The position numbers were made by a program, and so were the translations under genes. Shown here one piece after another: positions 25,899 to 33,461 of a stretch of 64,000 bases of DNA (position 1 is its first letter; each line of letters starts with the position of its first letter). The stretch is from Ornithinimicrobium tianjinense (GTDB lineage Bacteria; Actinomycetota; Actinomycetes; Actinomycetales; Dermatophilaceae), in assembly GCF_014636495.1 (NCBI RefSeq), contig NZ_BMEM01000001.1, positions 1,442,471 through 1,506,470 of the forward strand. The letters run 5' to 3'. The notes under the pieces were generated by a model that did not search any database, had not been told where the DNA came from, and worked only from the letters and a program-made list of their open reading frames with translations.

Positions 25899-27379
25899 GC
25901 GAAGACACCACGCCACGGCTCGGCGCGAGCGACCAGCCGGATGCCCACGACGCCGACGAACGCACGGACGGCCAGCTCGGCCTCGGTGACCACCAGCACC
26001 CGGCCGACGGCAGCCACGGGGTCGACCGGGGGCGGCTGATCCTCGACGGCCTGCGCGGCGCCGCCGCCTGGGCGTGGCGCTTCCTGCTGGTGATGGCCGC
26101 CCTCTATGTCCTGTTCTACGTCGTGGGCAAGCTGTGGGTGGGCGTCCTGCCCGTGCTCCTGGCACTCCTGGTCTCCTCGGTGCTCTGGCCGCTGGTCACC
26201 TGGCTGCGTCGTCACGGCTGGCCCTCCGCCCTCGCGGCCGGTGTGGTCCTGCTGGTGTCGGTGGGCGCCTTCGTCGGGGTGCTCGCCGCGATCGCCCCGT
26301 CGATGATCGAGCAGGGGCAGATCATCGTGCGCCAAGCCGGCGAGGGCCTGCAGCTGCTGCGCGACTGGCTCGCCGCTCCGCCCCTGAACCTCCAGAGCGA
26401 CCAGGTGAGCGCCTACGTCGACCAGGCGCAGGCGTGGCTGCAGGAGCAGGCCAGCCGCATCGCGCAGGGGGTGCTCTCGGGCGTCTCCACCGTGGGGTCG
26501 GTGCTCGTCACCTTCGTCATGATGCTGGTGATGACCTTCTTCATCCTCAAGGACGGCGCAGGGTTCGCGCCGCTGCTGCGCCGCTTCACCGGCCCCACCG
26601 CAGGCACCCACCTCACCGAGGCGCTGGCGAGGGTCTGGCGCACGCTGGGCGGGTTCATCAAGGCCCAGGCGATGGTGTCGTTCGTCGACGCCGTCTTCAT
26701 CGGGATCGGTCTGCTGCTGCTGGGCATCCCGATGGCGTTCGCGCTGGCGATCATCACCTTCTTCGCCGGCTTCATCCCGATCGTGGGCGCGGTCGCGGCC
26801 GGGGCCCTGGCGGTCCTCGTCGCGCTCGTCTCCAAGGGCTTCGTCACCGCGCTGTGGGTGCTGCTCATCGTGCTGGCGGTGCAGCAGCTGGAGGGCAACG
26901 TCCTCTCCCCCATGCTCCAGAGCAAGGCCCTGGACCTGCACCCGGCGCTGGTCATCATCGTCGTCGCTGCCGGCGGCACCCGGTGGGGCATCGTGGGTGC
27001 CTTTCTCGCGGTGCCGATCACCGCTGCGGTGGTCACCCTCATCCGCTACGCCAGCGAGCACCTTGACCTCCGCACCGGCGAGATCCAGGCGTCGCAGGTC
27101 CACAACCTGACACCGGAGGGCGACCTGGCCGCCGCACGCGCCGAGAGCGAGGCGCCGATCTTCCGGCTGAGGGCCCAGCAGGCCTTCGAGCAGGCCGAGG
27201 GCGAACGCGGGCAGGCCCGTCAGGCTCTCGGGTCGCGCACCGGCGAGCTGGCCCAGACGCTCCGCGACCGGCTCCTCAACCCGATCCTGCGTCGCGGGGA
27301 CGCTGCCGAGCCGACCGACGCTGCCGATCCCGACGCCGTCGCACTCGACGAGGACGCTCCGGACGAGAGGTCCCGCTGA
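25895..27379 (+). CDS. AI-2E family transporter
   Basis: The 494-residue protein of the AI-2E/PerM family has a charged N-terminal tail of about 50 residues, eight or so hydrophobic segments between residues 55 and 385, and a long soluble C-terminal tail. Family blocks are LLALLVSSVLWPLVTWLRRHG, MLVMTFFILKDG, FIGIGLLLLGIPMAFALAIITFFAGFIPIVGAV and VQQLEGNVLSPMLQSKALDLHPALVII. The name derives from E. coli TqsA; many members are Na+/H+ antiporters, so autoinducer export should not be assumed. Confidence 0.88.
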   Translation: MSEDTTPRLGASDQPDAHDADERTDGQLGLGDHQHPADGSHGVDRGRLILDGLRGAAAWAWRFLLVMAALYVLFYVVGKLWVGVLPVLLALLVSSVLWPLVTWLRRHGWPSALAAGVVLLVSVGAFVGVLAAIAPSMIEQGQIIVRQAGEGLQLLRDWLAAPPLNLQSDQVSAYVDQAQAWLQEQASRIAQGVLSGVSTVGSVLVTFVMMLVMTFFILKDGAGFAPLLRRFTGPTAGTHLTEALARVWRTLGGFIKAQAMVSFVDAVFIGIGLLLLGIPMAFALAIITFFAGFIPIVGAVAAGALAVLVALVSKGFVTALWVLLIVLAVQQLEGNVLSPMLQSKALDLHPALVIIVVAAGGTRWGIVGAFLAVPITAAVVTLIRYASEHLDLRTGEIQASQVHNLTPEGDLAAARAESEAPIFRLRAQQAFEQAEGERGQARQALGSRTGELAQTLRDRLLNPILRRGDAAEPTDAADPDAVALDEDAPDERSR

Positions 27380-27384
27380 CACGC

Positions 27385-27424
27385 GTCGAGGGCCGCAGCT
27401 CGGAGGTGAGCTGCAGCCCTCGAC
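27385..27424. terminator. Bidirectional terminator between AI-2E and CsbD genes
   Basis: GTCGAGGGCCGCAGCTC (27385-27401) pairs with GAGCTGCAGCCCTCGAC (27408-27424) with one mismatch, around a six-base loop. Confidence 0.8.
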
Positions 27425-27439
27425 GGGTCCCGGTGAAGG

Positions 27440-27625
27440 TCAGCGGTCGGTCGCGTCCTTCCAGGCGTCCTTGGCATGCTCGCCAGCCTGCTTCACGTCG
27501 GCCTCGACCTGGTCCGCGACGCCCTCGGCCTGGAGCCGCTCGTTGTCGGTGGCGTCACCGACACCTTCCTTGGTCTTGCCCATGGCTTCCTGGGCTGCGT
27601 TGGAGATCTTGTCGCCGAGTCCCAT
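27440..27625 (-). CDS. CsbD family stress protein
   Basis: The 61-residue protein starts at ATG 27625 behind GGAGGGAGAAGGAC. The sequence MGLGDKISNAAQEAMGKTKEGVGDATDNERLQAEG is a clear CsbD-like start, followed by helix VADQVEADVKQAGEHAKDAW. CsbD proteins are small, hydrophilic, helical and induced by general stress in other bacteria (sigma-B regulon in Bacillus). No catalytic role is known. Confidence 0.92.
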   Translation of the reverse strand: MGLGDKISNAAQEAMGKTKEGVGDATDNERLQAEGVADQVEADVKQAGEHAKDAWKDATDR

Positions 27626-27710
27626 GTCCTTCTCCCTCCGTCGGTGGGTGATGATCTCTCCACTGTTCGACGCTCCCGGGTGGCGCGCAACCTGAACCGC
27701 CCGCGTGTGC

Positions 27711-27716
27711 GACAGT
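27711..27716 (+). promoter_or_regulatory. Weak leaderless -10 box of UMF1-type MFS gene
   Basis: GACAGT is followed by 6 nt and the ATG at 27723. Confidence 0.4.
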
Positions 27717-27722
27717 CCTCCC

Positions 27723-29114
27723 ATGACTTCCGCGACGAGCGTGGTGCGGGCCGACGCCGCGGCCGAGCGCACCACCGCCCACCAGCGTGCCTGGGGCTGG
27801 TACGACTGGGCCAACTCCGCATACGTGACGACCACCGGCGCCGTCCTCATCAGCCCCTACCTCACCGCCCTGGCGCGGGCCGACGTCTGCCCCGGCCTGG
27901 AGTCGGGCGAGACCTGCGACGCCGACCTGTCGATCCTGGGCCTGCCGGTCGCGGTGGGGGCTCTCGCCCCCTACACCATCACCGTCGCCACCATCCTCTC
28001 CGCGGTCGTCCTGCTCTTCGTCGGCGCGATCGCGGACCGACACCCGCGGCCGGTCCGGCTGCTGGGGGGCCTGGCGTGGACCGGCGCGGCGGCGGCGTCC
28101 CTGATGTTCTTCCTCCAGGGCAGCAACTGGCAGCTCGGCGTGGTGCTCGTCGTCGTCGCCAACCTGTGCTTCGGCGCTTCCACCGTCGTCTACGACGCGC
28201 TCCTCAACCGGATCGCCCACCCGGACGACCGTGACAAGGTCTCCTCCCGCGCGTGGGCCCTGGGCTATCTCGGCGGAGGCCTGCTGCTTGCCCTCAACCT
28301 GGGTCTCATGACCGCGCACGAGAGCCTGGGCCTGTCCTACGGTATGGCGATCCGGCTCTCCCTGCTCTCGGCCGGGCTGTGGTGGGCCGGCTTCACGCTG
28401 ATCCCGGTCCTCGGCCTGCGCCGGATCCGCGGGACCACGGCGACCCCGGTGGACCGGCGCGCCGGCATCGTGGGCGGCACCCTGGTGCAGCTGCGTGACA
28501 CGTTCCGGGAGCTGCGCAGCTACCCGCAGACGCTGATGTTCCTGCTGGCCTACCTCTTCTTCAACGACGGGATGCAGACCGTCATCGCCTCGTCCAGCCT
28601 CTACGGGATCGAGCAGCTCGGTTTCAGGACCGAGCAGATGATGATCACCTTCCTGGTCGTGCAGTTCGTGGCCTTCGGCGGTGCCCTTCTCTTCGGCGCC
28701 GTCGCGGGCCGGCTGGGCGCCAAGCGGACCGTCCTGGGGGGCATCGTCATGTGGACGCTCGTCGTGGCCTTCGCCTTCTTCGTCCCGCGTGGCGCGTTCA
28801 CGACCTGGCTGCTCTGCGCGGTCCTGATCGGCATGGTGATGGGCGGCACCCAGGCGCTGTCGAGATCGCTCTACTCCCAGCTCGTCCCCCAGGGGCGTGA
28901 GTCGGAGTTCTTCAGCTTCTACCAGGCGATGGAGCGTGGGACGAGCTGGTTCGGCACGCTGGCCTTCGGCCTCATGTTCCAGCTCACCGGTTCCTACCGC
29001 CCCGCGATCCTGGTGACCATCCTCTTCTTCGTGCTCGGCGGGCTCATCCTCACGCGCGTCCGCGTCCGCGAGGGCATCGCCGCCGCCGGCAACGAGCAGC
29101 CGCGGATCGTCTGA
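27723..29114 (+). CDS. MFS transporter of the UMF1/Atg22-like group
   Basis: The 463-residue protein begins with the group signature RAWGWYDWANSAYVTT, then about twelve hydrophobic segments. The cytoplasmic loop after TM2/TM3 reads GAIADRHPRPVRLLGG, the MFS A-motif, and its counterpart after TM8/9 reads GAVAGRLGAKRTVLGG. The yeast relative Atg22 exports amino acids from the vacuole; bacterial members are uncharacterised. ATG 27723 is chosen over 27705. The gene ends before a strong terminator shared with rbpA. Confidence 0.88.
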   Translation: MTSATSVVRADAAAERTTAHQRAWGWYDWANSAYVTTTGAVLISPYLTALARADVCPGLESGETCDADLSILGLPVAVGALAPYTITVATILSAVVLLFVGAIADRHPRPVRLLGGLAWTGAAAASLMFFLQGSNWQLGVVLVVVANLCFGASTVVYDALLNRIAHPDDRDKVSSRAWALGYLGGGLLLALNLGLMTAHESLGLSYGMAIRLSLLSAGLWWAGFTLIPVLGLRRIRGTTATPVDRRAGIVGGTLVQLRDTFRELRSYPQTLMFLLAYLFFNDGMQTVIASSSLYGIEQLGFRTEQMMITFLVVQFVAFGGALLFGAVAGRLGAKRTVLGGIVMWTLVVAFAFFVPRGAFTTWLLCAVLIGMVMGGTQALSRSLYSQLVPQGRESEFFSFYQAMERGTSWFGTLAFGLMFQLTGSYRPAILVTILFFVLGGLILTRVRVREGIAAAGNEQPRIV

Positions 29115-29142
29115 GGCCAGGAACCACAGGCGTGGCGGACGA

Positions 29143-29184
29143 AAGGAGGGCCCGGACCTGCGCGAGCAGGTCCGGGCCCTCCTT
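29143..29184. terminator. Strong bidirectional terminator between MFS and rbpA genes
   Basis: A 19-bp perfect stem forms from AAGGAGGGCCCGGACCTGC (29143-29161) and its complement (29166-29184) around the tetraloop GCGA. Runs of A and T flank the base on the two sides, so it works in both directions. Confidence 0.9.
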
Positions 29185-29199
29185 CGAGGCCGTCGTGGA

Positions 29200-29556
29200 T
29201 CAGGCGGTGCGCTTGCGCGGCTTCTCGCCGCGGCTGGTGCGCAGCAGGTCGAGGCGCTCCTCCAGGAGCTCCTCGAGCTCGGGGATGGAGCGGCGCTCCA
29301 GCAGCATGTCCCAGTGGGTGCGCTGGGGCTTGGTGGCCTTGACCTCCGGCTCGGGCCCGTCGACCAGCTTCGCGTCCAGACCGCAGCGGCACTCCCAGAG
29401 GGAGGGGATCTCGGCCTCGACGGAGAACGGCAGCTCGCTGATGTGGCCGTCGGGGCACACGTAGCGCGTGATCGTTCGCTCGCTGAACGTCACACCCTCG
29501 TCGCTCTCGAAGGACAGCCAGCTCAGGTTGGTGCCGCGGAGGGACCTTTCAGCCAT
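29200..29556 (-). CDS. rbpA: RNA polymerase-binding protein RbpA
   Basis: The 118-residue actinobacterial transcription factor stabilises the RNA polymerase-sigma-A open complex. It starts MAERSLRGTNLSW, then GVTFSERTITRYVCPDGH and LWECRCGLDAKLVD, which form the zinc-binding core (cysteines in CPDGH and CRC), and ends in a sigma-interacting helix RRSIPELEELLEERLDLLR and a basic tail. The ribosome-binding site is GGGGAG. A sigma-R-like promoter lies about 70 nt upstream, matching the stress induction of rbpA in Streptomyces. Confidence 0.96.
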   Translation of the reverse strand: MAERSLRGTNLSWLSFESDEGVTFSERTITRYVCPDGHISELPFSVEAEIPSLWECRCGLDAKLVDGPEPEVKATKPQRTHWDMLLERRSIPELEELLEERLDLLRTSRGEKPRKRTA

Positions 29557-29621
29557 GGTTTCTCCCCTCGTGCTGTGGACACGATGAAATCTTGTCGGTC
29601 AGGAAACGTGACTCTTGGTGA

Positions 29622-29649
29622 CAACGCGTCGGTCCGACGCACTGTTCCC
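29622..29649 (-). promoter_or_regulatory. Sigma-R-type promoter of rbpA
   Basis: On the minus strand GGGAAC (29649-29644) is followed by exactly 18 nt and GTTG (29625-29622). This fits the Streptomyces sigma-R (disulfide-stress) consensus GGAAT-N18-GTT except for the last base of the -35. The predicted leader is about 58 nt. Confidence 0.7.
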
Positions 29650-29734
29650 GCCCCTGGATCACGGCCTGACAGGTGCTCACGGTCACGGACGCGCGGCATC
29701 GACGGTGGCACGTCGAAAGAGGGGGTGTCGATCA

Positions 29735-29740
29735 ATGCTA
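29735..29740 (-). promoter_or_regulatory. Possible second rbpA promoter (TAGCAT box)
   Basis: TAGCAT on the minus strand is a housekeeping -10 candidate giving a leader of about 170 nt to rbpA. Confidence 0.35.
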
Positions 29741-29798
29741 GCGGGGATCGGCCCCGATGGCTACTCCGGCAGATCGCGTGTGATATCGGTGGTGGCTC

Positions 29799-30335
29799 TC
29801 AGCGGTCCAGCGACGGCGGCGCTGTCGGCGTGGTGCCGGGCGGGGGCGTGTGCGAGATGACCTCGCCCTCGATGACGTCACCGCGTCCCGTGGGCCGCCG
29901 GGCGCCTGTGGTCGGTGCACCGACCGCAGCCAGCACCCGCGCGGCGACCACCGTCTGCAGGAGCCGACGAGCGACAGGGCGGGTGAACGGCAGCACCAGC
30001 AGGACACCCACCACATCGGTGAGGAACCCGGGCAGGAGGAGCAGGACACCGCCCACCATCACGATGATCGCGTCGGTGGCCTCGTCGGTCGGCATCCGGC
30101 CGGATCGCATCGACGCCTGCAGGGCGCGGAAGGTCCGGCCGGTCTCGCGTCGGGCCAGCCACGCTCCCAGCACCGCCATGACGAGGAGCAGGAGCAGCGT
30201 CCAGCCGAGGCCGATCGCCTGGCCCACCATGACCAGGAGCACGATCTCCACGACCGGCAGGAGCAGGAGCCCGGCAAGGACCCAGCGCAGCGTCAGGGTG
30301 CGTCGTCGGGGCGAGGTGGTCGGGTCAGCGGTCAC
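29799..30335 (-). CDS. fxsA: FxsA family membrane protein
   Basis: I start at GTG 30335, which overlaps the ppm1 stop (GTGA) and has GGAGGAG upstream. The 178-residue protein has the FxsA core with three or four membrane helices: WVLAGLLLLPVVEIVLLVMVGQAIGLGWTLLLLLVMAVLGAWLARRETGRTFRALQASM, then PTDEATDAIIVMVGGVLLLLPGFLTDVVGVLLVLPFTRPVARRL. In E. coli FxsA is a suppressor of F exclusion of phage T7. The cellular role is unknown. It is the third gene of the lnt-ppm1-fxsA group. Confidence 0.9.
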   Translation of the reverse strand: MTADPTTSPRRRTLTLRWVLAGLLLLPVVEIVLLVMVGQAIGLGWTLLLLLVMAVLGAWLARRETGRTFRALQASMRSGRMPTDEATDAIIVMVGGVLLLLPGFLTDVVGVLLVLPFTRPVARRLLQTVVAARVLAAVGAPTTGARRPTGRGDVIEGEVISHTPPPGTTPTAPPSLDR

Positions 30336-31135
30336 GGTGTCTCCTCCAGGTGGTGCCACCTCCCAGAACGCCCCAGCCCGCCCAGGCGTTCCCGCAGCTG
30401 GCGGCTGCGCCGCTCCAGCGCCCACACCCCGACGCGCACCGCAGCCTCGCGGACGATGGCGTCGTCCATCTTCGAGGTGCCGACCTCCCGCTCCACGAAC
30501 GCGACCGGCACCTCGACGACCCGCAGCCCACGCTCGAGCGCCCGGAGCGTCAGGTCGACCTGGAAGCAGTAGCCCTGCGAGGCGACCTGGTCGGTGTCCA
30601 TCTGCTGCAGGGCGCTCAGCCGGTAGACGCGATAGCCCGCCGTCGCGTCGTGCACCGGGATGCCCAGGGCGATCCGCGCGTAGGTGTTCGCCCCGACCGA
30701 CAGCACCCTCCGGTGCACCGGCCAGTTGTGCACCGACCCCCCGGGGACCCACCGGGAGCCGATCACCACGTCGGCGCCCGCCTCGGCGGCCGCCAGCAGG
30801 CTGGGCAGCTGCTCAGGCTGGTGGGAGCCGTCGGCGTCGATCTCGACGACCGCGTCATATCCCCGCTCCCCCGCCCACCGGAAGCCCGCCAGGTAGGCCG
30901 GGCCGAGGCCCTCCTTGCCCGCCCTGTGCAGGACGCGCACCTGCGGGTCCGTGGCCGCCAGCCGGTCGGCGAGCGCGCCGGTGCCGTCGGGGCTGTTGTC
31001 GTCCAGGACGAGGACGTCTGCCTGCGGCACCGCGGCCCGGATCCGTTCGACGATCATCTCGAGATTGCCCACCTCGTTGTACGTCGGGACGCAGACGCAG
31101 ATCCGCTCGAGGGAGCGCGGCACGGAGGACTTCAC
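30332..31135 (-). CDS. ppm1: Polyprenol monophosphomannose synthase
   Basis: The 267-residue GT2 enzyme transfers mannose from GDP-mannose to polyprenol phosphate, supplying mannosyl donors for lipoglycans and protein O-mannosylation. Visible GT2 blocks are ICVCVPTYNEVGNLEMIVERI, VLVLDDNSPDGTG, the metal-binding VVEIDADGSHQPEQ (DAD) and VIGSRWVPGGSVHNWP. In M. tuberculosis this domain is fused to the C-terminus of Lnt; here it is a separate gene 41 bp after lnt. Cytosolic face of the membrane. It lacks membrane helices, so it may need Lnt for anchoring. Confidence 0.93.
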   Translation of the reverse strand: MKSSVPRSLERICVCVPTYNEVGNLEMIVERIRAAVPQADVLVLDDNSPDGTGALADRLAATDPQVRVLHRAGKEGLGPAYLAGFRWAGERGYDAVVEIDADGSHQPEQLPSLLAAAEAGADVVIGSRWVPGGSVHNWPVHRRVLSVGANTYARIALGIPVHDATAGYRVYRLSALQQMDTDQVASQGYCFQVDLTLRALERGLRVVEVPVAFVEREVGTSKMDDAIVREAAVRVGVWALERRSRQLRERLGGLGRSGRWHHLEETP

Positions 31136-31176
31136 CGCCCGAGCCTAACCGTCGCCCGGCCGGTCTCCCGTCCGGT

Positions 31177-32691
31177 CTACCGACCCCGTCGGACGACAGC
31201 CACGACCAGGGCGCCCGCCACGAGGAGGGCCGCCGCGGGCGCGACCCAGGGACCGACCACGACGGCCGGCGTGACCGCCGTCCGCAGCGGCAGCCGCCCC
31301 TCGAGGAGGTCCTGGGTGTAGAGCTCGCTCCGCCCGTGCACCACCCCGTCCGGGGTGATGAGCCCCGAGACGCCGACGTTGCTGATGTGCACGACCGAGC
31401 GGCCGAGCTCGACGGCGCGCACGCGCGAGGCGGCCAGGTGCTGGACCGACTGGTCACCCTCGCCGAACCAGGCGTTGCTCGTGGGCACGACGAGCAGCTG
31501 GGCGCCGCCACGCACGACGTCTCTCATGGCCGGGTCCACGACCACCTCGAAGCAGATGCCCAGACCGAGGCGGACGACTCTGCCGTCACGCAGCGGGACG
31601 TCCATCACGCCCGGCTCGGTGCCGGGCACGAAGTCGGTGATCCGGTCGACCCACGGGCTGAGCCGGCGCATGATCGGCCGCAGCGGCATGACCTCCCCGA
31701 AGGGCGCGAGGTACACCTTGGAGTAGACCTCGTCGACGCCCCTGTCGGGCAGGTAGCTCACGACCACGTTCTGCGGCGCGTCACCGCCCCGGCGCGAGGT
31801 GGCTCCCACCAGCACCGGCGAGCCGACGGCGTCGACCGCGGCCATGATGCGGGAGGTCGCCTCGGGGCTCCGGTCCGGCCGCAGCGGGTCGAGGTCGCTG
31901 GCCCCCTCGGGCCACACGACGAGGTCCGGGTATGGCGAGGCGCCGGCCCGCACCTCCGTCGCCAGGTCCTGGGTCATGTCGGTGTAGCGCCGCAGCATGG
32001 TGCCGCGCTCAGCCGTGAGAGTCCGGGTGAAACCGTCGGGGATGTCGCCCTGGACGGCGGCGACCGTGAGAGGCTCCCCGTCCGTCGGGCGGGGCACGAG
32101 GACGGGCGCGACGACGAGCACCAGCGCGGCGACCGCCGCGGCCAGCGACCTGCCGCGGTGCGCGATGGCTGGCGCCAGCGCCCGCTGGGCGGCGACGGCG
32201 ACCAGCCCGCCGGCCAGGGCCACCAGGAAGCCCAGCCCGGGCACCCCCACGATGCTCGCGGCGCCGAGGAGGGGCGAGTCAGCCTGGCTGAACCCCAGCC
32301 GGGCCCAGGGGAAGCCGCCGAAGGGTGACACCGAGCGGCCCCACTCCATGAGCACCCACGCGGCCGCGCCGACGACCGGGCGCACTTCTCCCCCACGCTG
32401 CAGCAGGGCCAGCAGCCCGCCGAGCATCGCGGGGTAGAGCGCGGACACGAACGACATCGCGAGCCAGGCGGGGGCCCCGGCGTAGGTGCCGGCCCAGGTG
32501 AACATGGGCCCGTACCAGGCCAGCCCGAGGAGGAGCCCGGCGAGCAGACCGGTGCGGACGGCTGCGCCAGCGGTGGCGAGCGCGAGCGCGGCGCAGCCGA
32601 TCACGGCCAGCGGCCACACGTCATACCCCGGGAAGGCGAAGAGGAGGGCGAGACCGCCGCACAGCGCGAGGAGCAGTCGGTGGGGCAGCAC
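31177..32691 (-). CDS. lnt: Apolipoprotein N-acyltransferase
   Basis: The 504-residue enzyme N-acylates the lipidated cysteine of lipoproteins, the last maturation step. The first 170 residues hold about six membrane helices. The nitrilase domain follows with the triad Glu in LVVWPEGA, Lys in YSKVYLAPFGE and Cys in LGICFEVV. A last membrane helix lies near 475-495. The GTG start is leaderless behind TAGCCT. Clients in the window include the FKBP lipoprotein at 51592-52656. Confidence 0.95.
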   Translation of the reverse strand: MLPHRLLLALCGGLALLFAFPGYDVWPLAVIGCAALALATAGAAVRTGLLAGLLLGLAWYGPMFTWAGTYAGAPAWLAMSFVSALYPAMLGGLLALLQRGGEVRPVVGAAAWVLMEWGRSVSPFGGFPWARLGFSQADSPLLGAASIVGVPGLGFLVALAGGLVAVAAQRALAPAIAHRGRSLAAAVAALVLVVAPVLVPRPTDGEPLTVAAVQGDIPDGFTRTLTAERGTMLRRYTDMTQDLATEVRAGASPYPDLVVWPEGASDLDPLRPDRSPEATSRIMAAVDAVGSPVLVGATSRRGGDAPQNVVVSYLPDRGVDEVYSKVYLAPFGEVMPLRPIMRRLSPWVDRITDFVPGTEPGVMDVPLRDGRVVRLGLGICFEVVVDPAMRDVVRGGAQLLVVPTSNAWFGEGDQSVQHLAASRVRAVELGRSVVHISNVGVSGLITPDGVVHGRSELYTQDLLEGRLPLRTAVTPAVVVGPWVAPAAALLVAGALVVAVVRRGR

Positions 32692-32697
32692 GGCCCA

Positions 32698-32703
32698 AGG
32701 CTA
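32698..32703 (-). promoter_or_regulatory. Leaderless -10 box of lnt
   Basis: On the minus strand TAGCCT is followed by 6 nt and GTG 32691. It directly abuts the 3' arm of the hairpin at 32704-32733. Confidence 0.65.
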
Positions 32704-32867
32704 CGACGTGCGTCCCCCACCCCGGCGCACGTCTGCCAGGGGTGAGCCGGGCCCCGGCACCTTTGGGGCCAGACCCGGGACGGCTGGGAGCCGCCACGGT
32801 TCTGTTGTCTACTCAGTGCTCGGGGCCTCGGCAAACCCCTGGCGACACAGACTTGCGTCTGCGGACC
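32704..32867 (-). ncRNA. Candidate structured non-coding RNA upstream of lnt
   Basis: A near-consensus promoter on the minus strand (TTGACA, 18 nt, TAGCGT) predicts transcription from about 32867. The first transcribed segment folds into CAGAC-GCAA-GTCTG, a stem with a GNRA tetraloop, then GGGG/CCCC pairing, and finally hairpins GGCCCC/GGGGCC and GACGTGCG/CGCACGTC at the end, which could terminate it. There is no open frame of note, and lnt has its own promoter just after. I could not match it to a known RNA family, so it may be a small RNA or a long lnt leader. Confidence 0.4.
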
Positions 32868-32873
32868 ACACGA

Positions 32874-32903
32874 ACGCTAGGAAGTCTGAGCGGCACCTGT
32901 CAA
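32874..32903 (-). promoter_or_regulatory. Strong sigma-A-type promoter
   Basis: Minus strand: TTGACA (32903-32898), an 18-nt spacer and TAGCGT (32879-32874). It is the only promoter in the window with a perfect -35 hexamer that I noticed. Confidence 0.75.
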
Positions 32904-32979
32904 CCGCCCCTGACCAGCGTGGACGCCGAACGGCGCAGGTCAGACGGGGTAAATCTTCAGCAACGATTTCCTGACCTCC

Positions 32980-33003
32980 CGGCGTGTCTCTCGCGACACG
33001 CCG
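32980..33003 (-). terminator. Terminator of the kdd-kamDE-kal operon
   Basis: CGGCGTGTC (32980-32988) and GACACGCCG (32995-33003) form a perfect 9-bp stem, 15 bp past the kal stop. Confidence 0.75.
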
Positions 33004-33017
33004 AGACGGTCAGGGGG

Positions 33018-33461
33018 TCAGGCCCTCGGAGGGACGACGACGGTGCCCCGTGCCGTGGTCGCCACGAGCGACGGTTCCAGGACGTCGGCGGCCGAGACCC
33101 CCCGGCCGGCGTCGCCACGGGCGACCACCCGGACCTCGAAGGCCATCTCGCGGCTGCGCGAGCCCACCCGCACCAGCGTGGCGCTCACCTCCAGGCAGTC
33201 GCCCGCGCGGACCGGCGCGAGGAACTGGACGTCGCTGTAGGAGGCGAAGAGTCCCTCGTCGCCGTCGGTGCGGATGCACAGCTCGGTGGCCACGTCGCCG
33301 AACAGGCCGAGGCTGTAGGCCCCGTCGACGAGGTTGCCGGCGTAGTGGGCGTGGGAGTAGGGGACGTAGCGCGAGTGGGTCACCCCCATCCCGACCGCTG
33401 CGGGGCTGGTGGCCGGGATCTGCCCGGCGTGGTCGGCGGGCGGCTGCTCGACGGTGCTCAT
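33018..33461 (-). CDS. kal: 3-aminobutyryl-CoA ammonia-lyase
   Basis: The 147-residue hotdog-fold protein starts at ATG 33461, overlapping kamE (ATGA). Its central part THSRYVPYSHAHYAGNLVDGAYSLGLFGDVATELCIRTDGDEGLFASYSDVQFLAPVRAGDCLEV matches Kal of lysine fermenters, which removes ammonia from L-3-aminobutyryl-CoA to give crotonyl-CoA. Position right after kamE strongly supports this over a generic thioesterase. It is the last gene of the operon. Confidence 0.88.
   Translation of the reverse strand: MSTVEQPPADHAGQIPATSPAAVGMGVTHSRYVPYSHAHYAGNLVDGAYSLGLFGDVATELCIRTDGDEGLFASYSDVQFLAPVRAGDCLEVSATLVRVGSRSREMAFEVRVVARGDAGRGVSAADVLEPSLVATTARGTVVVPPRA

Noticed and set aside
29314-32328. 1004-codon plus-strand frame across rbpA, fxsA, ppm1 and lnt
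   Set aside because: It is the complement of well-recognised genes and has no conserved domain.
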